A stretch of DNA of 64,000 nucleotides. Origin: Euglena gracilis (Eukaryota; Euglenida; Euglenophyceae; Euglenales). Where the stretch lies: assembly GCA_039621445.1 (NCBI GenBank), contig CP154954.1, positions 52,799,357 through 52,863,356 on the forward strand, in the 5' to 3' direction. This document shows, one piece after another, positions 33,080 to 42,950 of this stretch (position 1 is the stretch's first letter; each line of letters opens with the position of its first letter). Below the pieces are notes generated by a model. That model did no database searches, had not been told where the DNA came from, and saw only the letters and a list, made by a program, of their open reading frames with translations. A program made the position numbers and the translations under genes.

Positions 33080-35167
33080 TCAAAAACAGACTTCTGCCTT
33101 TTGGCTGAGGAATGTTCTTTTGAACTGCGATTTATATCGCGGTGACATTGGCTTGAGTGGGGAGATGTCGCGACAATTGGGTGAGGGGTGGTTGGTGGAT
33201 CCGCACAGTGAACATGTGGATCGTGATCGATATTTTGAATTTTGCGAATGCGCATTTTGTGAAAAACGAGAACTGCATGATGAGGCTGATCCTCTTGGGC
33301 TTGTGTTGCGCTTTCGCGCTGCGGGATTTGGACAATGGCAAGATATATGACCCTTTTTGTTACACAAAAAGCACAATTTGTCCGAAAATTCTTCTGAAGA
33401 GCGCGAATTGCGCGATTTGGATTCCGCTATAGCGGTATGTGATAAGTGTGACGCTTTTTTCACAGAACTGGCTTGGATAGCGGGTATTCCTGTTGTAGGG
33501 TGGCTCGAATAAGCCGACTGGATTTGTCCCAAAAGCTGTGATAGCTTCAACTGTTTGGAAACATAGTTCCATCGCTCATCGAGCGTCAAAATATGTCCTG
33601 CGAGTTCCTTGCGGTGAATATCTTTGATGAGTTTGGGTATAAAGTGCAGTAATACTGCGTCAAATTGCTCTCTCATTTGGGTTTCGCCTAACTCGTTTAC
33701 TTCGGCCGCCAAACAAAGCCATTTTGAGTACCATAGGTCTATCGACCTCCATTTTCGGTCATGGGGGGCATATTGCCGCCATTTTTTCTCCAGAGTGATT
33801 CTGGAAACCATACTGGAACATGATGAAGCATATTGCTCAACCAAATCCTGAAAAGAAATGCGCCCGCGAATGACCAATTGTCTGGCGCATTCCTTTTCGT
33901 CTTTTGGTAGACAATCTATGAATTCCATTTTGATCACCTCCGGACGTTCGTTATGGGTTGATCCTTTCAGATCCCAATAATATTCACGCAAAAACTGTTT
34001 CCACGTTGTGGGGTCACCATCCCATTGGGGCTTCACCTTTTTCGCGATAGCGATGATTCCTTTGATATCTTTCTGCGACTCCCATGGCCCTCCGGTGGTA
34101 TTCAAGGAGGATGGGCCTGGGCGCAAAACCGCACCATGCACGGGTACCTCGGTGGTTACACCAAGTGTACTTTTGGCTGTATTTTGCGAATGCGCATTCA
34201 ATATTCCACTTGGTGTACCATAGGTACCTTGCAAACTTGGTGAATCGCGAATGCGCGAATGGTGATGCTGATGCATCTCAGGATCAATACCATGTGCGGG
34301 AGTGCGGCTCATACCACGACAAAGCTCATATTCCCAATTTTTTTGATTTCTTTGAGGGTTTCGCTTGGCTTTCTCTTGAAAACCAACCCCATCATCCAAA
34401 AAATGGTCCATTGGGAATGGTACCGCTGGGGGAGGGACCACTGCATGAGCAGAATCGCAATTTTGTGGCAATGTGCCAATAGGCTCTGCCAAAGGTGCGC
34501 TATTAGCGCTTTTGGAGCTGGAAGCAGCGGCAAGTGTGCCTACAACACCCATATCGGGTTTTTGTTGTAAGTCACGAAAATTTTTCTCCAGATCATCGAG
34601 AATTTTCAGATGATCGGTGATTGCACCAATATCTTCCTGCAAACGCTTAATACGCCTGCGGTGTTTGGACATATCGTCCAGAAGAGGGATTTTGTCAGAA
34701 AAAGACCGGAAATCTTGCGAAATTTTTCCAAAACGACTTTCCAATTCCCATAGTCGCACAGCTAGAGTGTGCACCGCTTCGGAAATAGACTCCAGTTGTG
34801 GAGATGGTTTGGAAGGAGGGGTATTTTGCGGATTCCGCACGTTTTCAGCCATTGGCTGTTCCAAAAACACCGAATCTTGTGCGGATAGCGCTGAGAAATC
34901 TTTTTGCAAGTTTTTGACTTGCTGATTCACTGTTTCCTCGGCCCGTATCGGACCGTCACAAACTTTTTTTCTGACTTGGCGAATTTCATCACGCATATAT
35001 GCAGAAAATCGCTGAAATTCTAAATTATGTGAACATGGTACCGCATTTCGGTTCTGCAACTCCGCAATTGCGGTTTGGATGTCAACAATATTATTCTGCC
35101 ACCGTTGGTGGTAAGCATCCTGCCTGCTTGCGATATTCGCGATATGGGCATAAAAACTTGTTACCAT
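33080..35167 (-). CDS. Gag-like retroelement protein, 695 aa, two zinc knuckles
   Basis: The longest intact ORF in the window. Residues about 1-210 are rich in heptad-like Leu/Ile and charged residues (likely coiled coil). About 380-540 is a helical Gag-like core beginning WDGDPTTWKQFLREYYWD, reminiscent of the Gag of LTR elements (Ty3 or Bel/Pao). About residues 604 and 655 are two CCHC knuckles, CFLCNKKGHISCHC and CSLCGSTNHPSPNC, which would bind RNA. No protease, RT, RNase H or integrase follows, so it is either a non-autonomous gag-only element or a domesticated gene. The start ATG lies inside the terminal CCATG of the small element at 35164; an original start may have been upstream. Confidence 0.8.
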   Translation of the reverse strand: MVTSFYAHIANIASRQDAYHQRWQNNIVDIQTAIAELQNRNAVPCSHNLEFQRFSAYMRDEIRQVRKKVCDGPIRAEETVNQQVKNLQKDFSALSAQDSVFLEQPMAENVRNPQNTPPSKPSPQLESISEAVHTLAVRLWELESRFGKISQDFRSFSDKIPLLDDMSKHRRRIKRLQEDIGAITDHLKILDDLEKNFRDLQQKPDMGVVGTLAAASSSKSANSAPLAEPIGTLPQNCDSAHAVVPPPAVPFPMDHFLDDGVGFQEKAKRNPQRNQKNWEYELCRGMSRTPAHGIDPEMHQHHHSRIRDSPSLQGTYGTPSGILNAHSQNTAKSTLGVTTEVPVHGAVLRPGPSSLNTTGGPWESQKDIKGIIAIAKKVKPQWDGDPTTWKQFLREYYWDLKGSTHNERPEVIKMEFIDCLPKDEKECARQLVIRGRISFQDLVEQYASSCSSMVSRITLEKKWRQYAPHDRKWRSIDLWYSKWLCLAAEVNELGETQMREQFDAVLLHFIPKLIKDIHRKELAGHILTLDERWNYVSKQLKLSQLLGQIQSAYSSHPTTGIPAIQASSVKKASHLSHTAIAESKSRNSRSSEEFSDKLCFLCNKKGHISCHCPNPAARKRNTSPRGSASSCSSRFSQNAHSQNSKYRSRSTCSLCGSTNHPSPNCRDISPLKPMSPRYKSQFKRTFLSQKAEVCF

Positions 35168-35467
35168 GCCCCCCCCCCTAGTTAGTCACCCCCCCCCTAT
35201 TAGTCACCCTTGGGCCCCAGGCAAAAAAAATTTTTTCGAAGGGAAATATTTTTCTTTAAAAAACACCAAATTTGGCCATCAGAATTTTTTTTATGGTTGC
35301 CATCCATGAAAAGTGCCTTGGAATGCCCAAAAACAACCTTGAAACCCCCAAGAATTGGGGCAGGGGGCAAAATTTGGGCCTAAATTGACCCCCCCCCCCG
35401 AGTTAGTCACCCCCCCCTATTAGTCACCCTTGGCCAAATTCCCCTCCCAAGGGGGTGACTAACTAAC
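35164..35467. mobile_element. Small poly-C/G element, TAGTTAGTCACC type, copy 2
   Basis: TA at 35162-35163, left end CCATGCCCCCC, spacer words TAGTTAGTCACC and TATTAGTCACC, same AT-rich core as 28592-28888 and 51119-51438. The right end stops at GGTGACTAACTAACT without the expected poly-G and CATGG, so this copy is truncated or overwritten. Confidence 0.85.
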
Positions 35468-35515
35468 TGACAAGCCAGCATGCGGTGAACCACATCAGTG
35501 GAGCTGGGGTATCTG

Positions 35516-35675
35516 GCTAGCCGCGGCCAGCCGCGGCTGGCTGGCTGGCAAAAAAAAGGAGGAGGTCTGGCCAGCCATGGCCAGCCACGGCTGGATGGGG
35601 GGATTTAGAGGAGGAGGAGGTCTGGCTGGCTTCAGCGTTGAGGATCTAAAAGAGGAGGAGGAGGTCTGGCTGGCC
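35516..35675. repeat. CTGGCCAGCC / AGGAGGTCTGGCTGG repeat, copy 1
   Basis: Short units combining palindromic CAGCCGCGGCTG with AGGAGGAGGTCTGGCTGG. Related direct copy at 36950-37092; the two flank 1.3 kb. Confidence 0.65.
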
Positions 35676-36949
35676 GCGATGGGAAATTTGCTGAAAATAA
35701 CCCGCGATTTGGGCAAGTCCTGATTCAAGGTGTTTTCTGCACACAAAAAAAATTTCTGCACAAAATGTCAGACCTGCAGTGCGGAGTCATTTGACCTGAG
35801 CAAAGTGGCAGCTTTGATATATTTGTGTTTGCTTTGGTCATATTGCTGCTTCACTGGTGGCTCCTGGTCCACCACCAGCAGCTGTGGTCACCACCACCAC
35901 CTATTTTATTACCAGCGATTTATCCATCAACATCCATCTGGCTCTGGCCTGGTGGCCCCCCCATGGCCACGTGCAGATTTAATTGTCACTGGCAGATTCA
36001 ATTGCATGTTGTTTTCTTCCCTGGTTCTGTGCTTTGCCCTTTTATGGGAGAAGGTCCAGGCAAGACATCTCAGAAAACTCCCTGCCTCATTTTCCCCTGA
36101 CCACGAACCCTGTTCCACCAGTCTGGGGGATGTGGTTTTGTGTGTTTCCATCATGCTGCGAGTTTTGGCGGGTTTTATGATTCGGCTGTGTTTTGCCTTG
36201 CCCTGGGAAAAGCTCCTTCAAACAGTTTTTTTTCAGCCCAGGCACCTGCAGCATTCACCCCCCTCCCCCAGTTTGGTGCCACATCTTGTCCACAGATTGG
36301 GGAAACATTTTGGTCCAGTTGATCGCCACAATTTGCAGTTACTTTGGTGCACGCATCTTTGGTGCCACAGGTGGGCAACCTTTTTCCTGCCACATCTTGG
36401 TCACATTTTGGCTCCATTTTCCTGGCACATCTTGGGCACAGGTGTGGACCACAACTCTTGGCCACAGATGGAGGAAACCTTTTGACTTTTGTGTCTACCT
36501 TGGGCACCCACTTTTTGGGGCCAGTTTGGTTTGACCCTGGAAGACGAAAAGGGAAGGAAACTGGGATGGCGTTCCGTACTGGACCAGAGTTCCCTTTCAG
36601 TTCCCTTTTTGATCTCTACAACTAAAAAAACGAGTTTTAAAAGACAAACAATGAAGATACAGGGCCATGTATGATCGACAACCGGGTGGAACAGGCTTGC
36701 TGAGCCCAGAGTGGAAAAGTGTAAATTTTCCGCACCGGCTTCAGAGGGAAAGATTTTCCTGCCCGGGATTGGGCTTTCACGGTCGTCTGCCCTGCCCTCA
36801 ACTTGTCGATTTCCATTTGCGTTCCACACTGCCCTTACCGCCAAGTGCGTAGGTTATTTCCCCTCCTTTTGTCCGACTCGGGGGCGGCACCGGCGGGGGG
36901 GGGGGGGGGCACCGGCCGGGGGGGGGGGCGGGGGGGAGTAAGCTTAGAC
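35676..36949. other. Stretch between the AGGAGGTCTGG repeats
   Basis: Pyrimidine-rich; contains scattered GCCACATCTTGG / TTTTGG words (36290-36440) related to the array at 31195-31450, and a poly-G block at 36895-36935. Long open frames occur in several registers, but none has a family signature. Confidence 0.35.
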
Positions 36950-37092
36950 ACTAAAAGAGCAGGAGGCGCTCTAGCGACGGCCAGCCGCAGCCAGCTGTGG
37001 CTAGCTGTGGCTTGTGGCTGGGAAAAAAGAGAAGGAGGTCTGGCTGGTGAGAAAAAGAGGAGGAGGTCTGGCTGGTATCTGGCTGGCCGTGG
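36950..37092. repeat. CTGGCCAGCC / AGGAGGTCTGGCTGG repeat, copy 2
   Basis: Second copy of the 35516-35675 type, same orientation, with GGAGGTCTGGCTGGT occurring twice. Confidence 0.65.
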
Positions 37093-37324
37093 GGACCCCA
37101 CCTCCAGTGGGTTGTTTGTCAACTGTGCCTGTAGGCACCGTTGCGACATCCTGATGCAGAGAAGTACAACAAAATGCCTGACTTTGTAGCAAAGGCTGAT
37201 AATCACACTGGGCGATGGGTTGCTCGAAAGAGCCACACGCCGATAGGCGTTGCACCCATTGCGCAGCGGGGTTATCGCCTAAATCAAACACCGTTGGGTG
37301 TGGAAACTCCTGGGGGTGTATGAG

Positions 37325-37640
37325 TCGCGGGGGGGGGGGTCGCGGGGGGGGCGCGGGGGGGGGGGGGGGCGGGGGGAACATGGAAGTTTTGACGGGTCAC
37401 GCGTGACAAGTGTGACCTCTCATACAACGTCACATGGTACCTATTTTTAGAACTTTTGGGTCCAAAAATAGCTCCAATTAGGAATTTGTCACACATTTTA
37501 GGCAATTTTGATTCCTAATTTGGGTGCAAATTCCTAATTAGGTGCCCTTTTTGGCTCCTACTGGGATGCGGAAACCCTCTGTGTGTGGGTCGCGGGGGGG
37601 GGGTCGTGGGGGGTCGCGGGGGGGGTCGCCAGGGTTGGAA
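37325..37640. repeat. GTCGCGGGG arrays around a TTCCTAATT core (arm 1)
   Basis: GTCGCG plus G-run blocks on both sides of a core containing CACATGGTACC, CCAATTAGGAATT and TTCCTAATTAGG. The reverse complement of the same arrangement lies at 40510-40860. Confidence 0.7.
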
Positions 37641-37848
37641 TTAAAACACCTGGGAGGAGTAAAATACAAAAAAACTGTTTTAAACATGTTTCAAACAGTT
37701 TCCAACAATTCAGGTCGCGAAGACAGCCTGATTCCTAACTTCTGTCCTGGGTGTCTATTTTTTTCCGCATAATACATGGCGGACAATTGAAAGCCCCTGG
37801 TGGGGACAAATATCCAAGTCAAGAGTACAACTACCACCGAAAGTTACT

Positions 37849-37955
37849 CACAAGTCCTGCTGGTGCAGGCAGAAGAAGTCCTGCTGGTGCAGGCAGAAGA
37901 AGTCCTGCTGGTGCAGGCAGAAGAAGTCCTGCTGGTGCAGGCAGAAGCAGAAGTC
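37849..37955. repeat. 24-bp minisatellite, four units
   Basis: GTCCTGCTGGTGCAGGCAGA plus AGAA, repeated four times without mismatch. It is open in all frames (for example SPAGAGRR), but I see no supporting gene structure. Confidence 0.9.
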
Positions 37956-38219
37956 AAGCAAAAGTACAAGCTGAAGACAAGACAAAGAAGAACTCAAGTT
38001 CTTGGGCTTCTCAGCCCTTTGGTCTTGCTGCTGCAGAACTTCACCATGCTGCTGTGGGCTGTATTGGGCCTGCAAAGGCCCCCCATCTGCCAACCATTAA
38101 GTGCTACTTTCAGCTCCAAGGTCTTCTTTTCTGTGTTCTGCATTGCATCCCAAACCTCTGATCAATTGAAGTGGCAAATCCCCAGTTTTCACAGCACATG
38201 TTTCACCAAAAGCTGTGAC

Positions 38220-38580
38220 ACATTTTGCAGCATTTTTGACTTGACATTGAAAAACATTTTGCAACCCCAACCCCTCAGTGACACTTTTTGCAGCAGTTTT
38301 GACTTGACATTGAAAAACATTTTGCCACCCCAACCTCTCAGTTACACCGTTTTACCCGTGTCCTGCAAAGTCACTGGGCCTGCAAAGGCCCCCCTGTGAC
38401 ACCATTTCGATCTGTTGCATCATTTTGCCCCAGTGGCCTGCAAAGGCCCTGGTCCTGCAAAGGCCCCCCTCCAACACCATTTTGCTCCAGTGGCCTGCAA
38501 AGGCCCTGGGCCTGCAAAGGCCCCCCTGTGACACCTTTTGGTCCTGTTGCAGCATTTTGTCCCAGTGACTTTCCCGAGTG
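38220..38580. repeat. GGCCTGCAAAGGCCC tandem repeats
   Basis: Units with GCCTGCAAAGGCCC, GTGACACC and CATTTTG alternate; the unit near 38220-38340 repeats TTTTGACTTGACATTGAAAA twice. Encodes nothing recognisable. Confidence 0.75.
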
Positions 38581-38599
38581 TCATGAACACTGCTGGAAC

Positions 38600-39080
38600 A
38601 GATGAAATGTTTTGCAACCATCATGTGCTACGCCAACCCGTTTTTCAAAAGAGAACTTCCACTTTTTGTCTTTTTGGGATCCCCTTCCTTTGGGGGGGGG
38701 GCTGTACAGAAAAACTGCGCAAGGCAATAATTTTGACAGGAAATTAACGCCTGAAAAAGAAAGACCTCATACTAAAAAAAAATGTCCAGTTCCTCCGAGT
38801 GAACCGGGGATTTCAGTTTTGGTCCATACAGTTCGTGTGATAATTTTTGACGGTTGGCTGTGCAACGTGGACGTCGCAAGGGCCAAAGACACGTTCCTTC
38901 TCGTGCATCAAAGCCTACCATTCTGCAATTTGAATGCGTGTCATTCAAGACGAATGCCGGCGGTTTTATACGGCGCAGGGGCTCGACTGTTTTTTACTGA
39001 ATTAAACGACCTGTTTAAAACGACCCGTTTTAAAACAACCAACCCTGGGGGTCGCGGGGGATACACCCCCCCTGGGTGGG
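38600..39080. other. Stretch with a weak coding-like segment
   Basis: The plus-strand frame at about 38810-39000 (VHTVRVIIFDGWLCNVDVAR) has balanced composition but no known motif. Otherwise a poly-G spot at 38690 and nothing else. Confidence 0.3.
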
Positions 39081-39083
39081 GAA

Positions 39084-39225
39084 ATTCTCGATGGAGCTTG
39101 ATGCCGTTAGGTGTTGCACCCTTTGGGAGTTGGAATGCTCGATAGAGCTGGGAACGGTGGGGGAATGCTCTATAGAGCTGGGGGTTGGAGGTAATTGCTC
39201 GATAGAGCTGGCCACTGTGGGGGCA
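39084..39225. repeat. ATGCTCGATAGAGCTGG minisatellite, array 1
   Basis: At least four imperfect units of about 37 bp. The same unit forms a second array at 40090-40315. Confidence 0.85.
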
Positions 39226-39780
39226 GGGGTGCCACAAGGGGGGGTCGGGGGGGGCGGCCGCCCCCCCCGAGATTTTGGGAAGAAAATTTTTTTTCACTCC
39301 ACAAAAATGTGTTCTACTTGTGAACCAAAGTTTTGTCCAAATTTATTAGTGAAAAGGTTTCTGATATATATTTTAGGTGTATTTTAACATTTTTTTGGAA
39401 GGAAAACCATTACCGTCTAGCTGCCCTTCGGGCAGCACTGAAATTTAACATTTTAGCTCCCTTGTCCCAGCCCACATTGGTCTTTGGGGTTGGGATAACT
39501 TTTTTAAAAAATGGAGGAAAATCCTGCACACACGACCCATCCCCAAGTCCAGCGCACCCACGCTCCACAGGGGTCCAATCTTAAAAAGATTTTCATGTGA
39601 CCATTTCACCTTTCTATACAGAAAAATGGCCACCGTTTCGCTACCCTGCGGGTGGCACGTGGTAAAAACCTTTGCTTTTTGTTGATAAAAATTGAGGTGA
39701 TTGTGACCGTTTTGTGGTTCTGCAAATTTCTTGTGGATAACAAACACGTTACCACTCCCCCCTTAGTTCACCCCCCCCCC
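39226..39780. other. Stretch with hairpins CTGCCCTTCGGGCAG and ACCCTGCGGGT
   Basis: A poly-G/C patch at 39238-39270, then the hairpin near 39416-39436 preceded by TTACCGT (the reverse of the 21901 motif) and a similar one near 39640. No gene. Confidence 0.5.
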
Positions 39781-40020
39781 TTAATTGAACATTTGGGTCC
39801 GGGGACCCCCCCCAAAATCGGGCACGTTAAAGGCAATTTTCAAAAATTTTCGGCGCTTCGCGCCGAAAAGGTATACCCAGCGCCTCCGGCGCGGGACCCC
39901 CCCCCCCCGGGGGGGGGGGGGGTTCCGGCCCGCACCCACCCCCCCCCCCCCCCCGGGGGGGGGGGGGGGTCAGGTGACTTAAACAGAAGCCTGTTCGGGT
40001 AGCAGGTTGCGGTTCCATAT
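39781..40020. repeat. Poly-C/G block with GGCGCTTCGCGCC hairpin
   Basis: The hairpin at 39850-39866 and CGCCTCCGGCG at 39880 are followed by C-run/G-run pairs (39900-39970). Same arrangement as blocks at 4790-4960, 12466-12640, 13025-13180 and 52690. Confidence 0.65.
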
Positions 40021-40089
40021 GTCAGTCTTCGGCGTTCGGCGGAATGTTCGCCCCCCCCGAGAAAAAATTGATCCGGCACCTATGTGTGG

Positions 40090-40315
40090 GGGGATGCTCG
40101 ATAGAGCTGGACACCGTTAGGTGTGGCACCCATTGGGTGGGGGGTTGCTCGATAGAGCTGTGGGGGGAATGCTCGATAGAGCTGGAAAGCGGGGTGGGGG
40201 AATGCTCGGTAGAGCTGAAAATTACGGAAAGGGGATGCTCAATAGAGCTGAAAACTGGGGTGGGGGGGTGCTCAATAGAGCTGAAAACTGGGGTGGGGGG
40301 ATGCTCAACAGAGCT
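40090..40315. repeat. ATGCTCGATAGAGCTGG minisatellite, array 2
   Basis: Seven or so imperfect units, several with GAAAACTGGGGTGGGGG between them. Encodes a repeated SIEL-like word in one frame, which is a by-product. Confidence 0.85.
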
Positions 40316-40332
40316 GGGAGTTGCCCCATATA

Positions 40333-40502
40333 CCACCCCCCCCTTATTGTCCCACCGACCTCTCCCCGGGAGGCCCGACCGGACAATAAGGGGGGGGGGG
40401 CAATAAGGGGGTACCAAAGGAATTTCATTGGCCGGGCCAAAAATCCCCCGTCGGCCGAGGCCCAGGGACAATAAGGGGGGGGACAATAAGGGGGGGGGGT
40501 GG
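40333..40502. mobile_element. Small poly-C/G element, TTATTGTCC type, copy 1
   Basis: TA at 40331-40332 and 40503-40504; ends CCACCCCCC and GGGGGGTGG. Spacer words TTATTGTCC and GGACAATAA. The core has CGGGAGGCCCGACCGG and GGCCGGGCC. Relative of 49386-49563. Confidence 0.8.
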
Positions 40503-40509
40503 TAGGGCC

Positions 40510-40860
40510 ACACACCTGGGGGGGTGTACCCCCCGCGACCCCCCCCCCGCGACCCCCCCGCGACCCCCCCCGCGACCCAGACATGGAGGGTTTCCGCATC
40601 CCAGTAGCAGCCAAAAAATGGCACCCAATTAGGAATTGGCACCCAAATTAGGAATCAATCAAAATTGCCGAAAAAGTGTGATAAATTCCTAATTGGATCT
40701 ATTTCTGGACCCAAAAATAGTTCCAAAAATAGGTCACATGTGACGTTGTACGTGAGGTCACACTGGTCACACGTGACCTGTCATAACTGCCACGTTCCCA
40801 CCGCGACCCCCCCCGCAACCCCCCCGCGACCCCGCCCGCGACCCGTACACCCCCTGGGTT
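40510..40860. repeat. CCGCGACCCC arrays around an AATTAGGAATT core (arm 2)
   Basis: Inverted relative of 37325-37640: CGCGACCCCCC arrays, GGGTTTCCGCATCCCAGTAG, AATTAGGAATTGGCACCC and GTCACATGTGACGT in reverse order. The two arms are 2.9 kb apart and may be two copies of a small element or ends of a larger one. Confidence 0.7.
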
Positions 40861-42521
40861 GGAGCATATACTCCTGCGACAAATCTTCATCAAACTTTCT
40901 CAAAGAACTAATCAAAGCTTTTGATGTGTTGGTGCTTGAGCTCTGCATATTTTTATTTATTTGCAGAAACAAGCACAAGAAACCCCAAAAAGTAAGCAAA
41001 GGAACAAACCCAGAAGGTTGTGGCAGCGTATACTGCCCAGAGCCTCCTGAAGCTTGTGCTTTTGCGTACAAGTTGGCCACAAACGGCTTGTAGTTGCTGT
41101 GTCGCCTACAGATGTGTGCCAAACATCGCGTGCAACTAACATCGTGGGGACTTAAACCGAGGTGTCTAACTCCGCGGGTCCGTCCCGTCCGAGGGATTTA
41201 TTCCGCGCCGCAATTTTGCGCAAAAATTTTTTAATGTCGGCACGGCAGATGCATGGATGACCAAGGCCACAAAGCTCCAGCTCAAGTGACACTAACGGCT
41301 TTTCCCCCCCTCTCTTTGCAGGACTCTGCCGGAAAAAAAAAGTTTAATCACAGACAAAACTGAACGTTGTCCCCCAAAACTGTTTACCAAAGCTAACTGC
41401 AAAACGTGCCCCCAGGTTTTTTTTGCCACAGACAAGTCAAAAACCGAAAAAGAATTGCCACAACCAGTAACGAAAACTGGCCCCAAAAGTTTTTACCATG
41501 CCCCCCCCCCCCAATTCAAGATTCCTTGTTGGGATTTCTGCTCCCAAAGGGTTAGCATGGTAATTCGAAACTGGCCGCCAAAACTTTTACCACACCTAAC
41601 TACAAAAACTGGACCTCAAAAAGTTTTTTGCAACAGACAGGGTCCGCTGCTGTGAGTTTCAAACAAAGCAACAACAAATGCACAATGTCTGCCAAATCCC
41701 TTGTCAAATGCTGATGGCTGGGTGGTAGAACCTCACCCTGCTGTTGATTGGGGGCTTTTGGTCCAATGTCTGTCAAATGCTGCTGGGTGTGCGTTTTCTC
41801 CTGCACCATTTGCACTTGGAAGAGGCAAAAATGTCGTTGGGATTTCCCAACCAGATTTGAACTGTACAGGCAATTGTGAGTCACTGGGGAAGATGCAATG
41901 GGAAAGATGTGACTGGGGAGGGGGTACATCCCCCACTTTGACAGACCCAGTGTCCCATGTGCTTTCATTTCCCCTGGGGAATGCAACAACAGCAAGGAAA
42001 AGATGTGGCATGGAAGTCCCTGTCTTAATAATGTCTTAACAAAGGTTGCTGGCCCAGTGACGCATCTGCAACAGCAAGTTGGACTGCTCGAGCTTCTTGA
42101 ACTTGAATCTTGCTTGAACTTGTACTTGACAGTGACCAGTAATTCACACCTAAGATTTGGTCCAACAATGTCTTCGGGCTTCAAAATATACCCCCCAGGC
42201 TTTCACTTGTCCGACATGATATGCGAAAGAAAAAAAATAGACACTCAGAAAGTGTCAGTCAAAATAGCATTAGGAATCACCAAAGGTATAAACTTTGCGG
42301 GGGATTATTATGCGGGGTTTTATTTCGCGGCTCTGCCTTGTCTGAGGGGTTTAATTAATTTAATAAAACCCCTCGGAAAAAGGGAGCGCGAGTATTAGTG
42401 TTCCACGGAATTTGGCGCAAGTCTGTATACGGCACAGAACCACCGACCGTTTGAAGTCAACTAATGAAAGAGAGGGGGGTGTTGGGGAAAATGGAGTAGG
42501 AAAGAAACCTACTCTGCTACC
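40861..42521. other. Stretch with no recognised gene
   Basis: Contains a single TACCATG plus poly-C end at 41494 with GCATGGTA at 41556, perhaps a minimal element. A long minus-strand frame at 41600-42184 has no family signature; CTGCTG-rich words explain its length. Confidence 0.35.
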
Positions 42522-42950
42522 AAGTGTACGTCCCCTGACTCTATTCCCACTGCCTGTCGGCCTACTTACACCCTCCCGTGGGAACAGAACCAGGAGAGTA
42601 ACAAAAAAAGAAAATCTTTCACTTAACTATTAGTTTTTATTGCCTTTTGGCTTATGCAGAGCACAAGGCAAACCAGTTGGGATTTTGGAATCAGTTTCTT
42701 CAGTTCCAGTTGTGTTCTCCTATCGGAGTTCAAGTCTTCAAATCTTTGGTTTGTCCTTTTGGGCTGATGAAACACAAAACAAAACAATAATACCACCTGC
42801 GAAAAGAGAAGGCAGATCCGAGATAGGATAGGCTATTCCTAATTCTGCAATTTGTGTTGCAGAACCTGGAATAGTACTATCTGGCATGACATTGTACATT
42901 CTGCAGTCTGCTGCTATGCACAGTGCCATGTTCATGCTGCCTGGTACACA
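42522..42950. repeat. Dispersed repeat, copy 2 (first copy at 24943)
   Basis: Matches 24943-25355 with a 13-base insertion near 42680 (CAGTTTCTTCAG) and a 12-base insertion near 42895. The sequences upstream and downstream of the two copies differ, showing an independent insertion. Confidence 0.85.

Noticed and set aside
37800-38399. ORF with LVQAEEVL repeats as a coiled-coil protein
   Set aside because: The 24-bp minisatellite creates the periodicity in all frames; flanking residues show no conserved pattern.
41600-42184. 194-codon minus-strand ORF as a gene
   Set aside because: No domain, no splice context, low-complexity Cys/Leu/Gln content from CTG-rich DNA.
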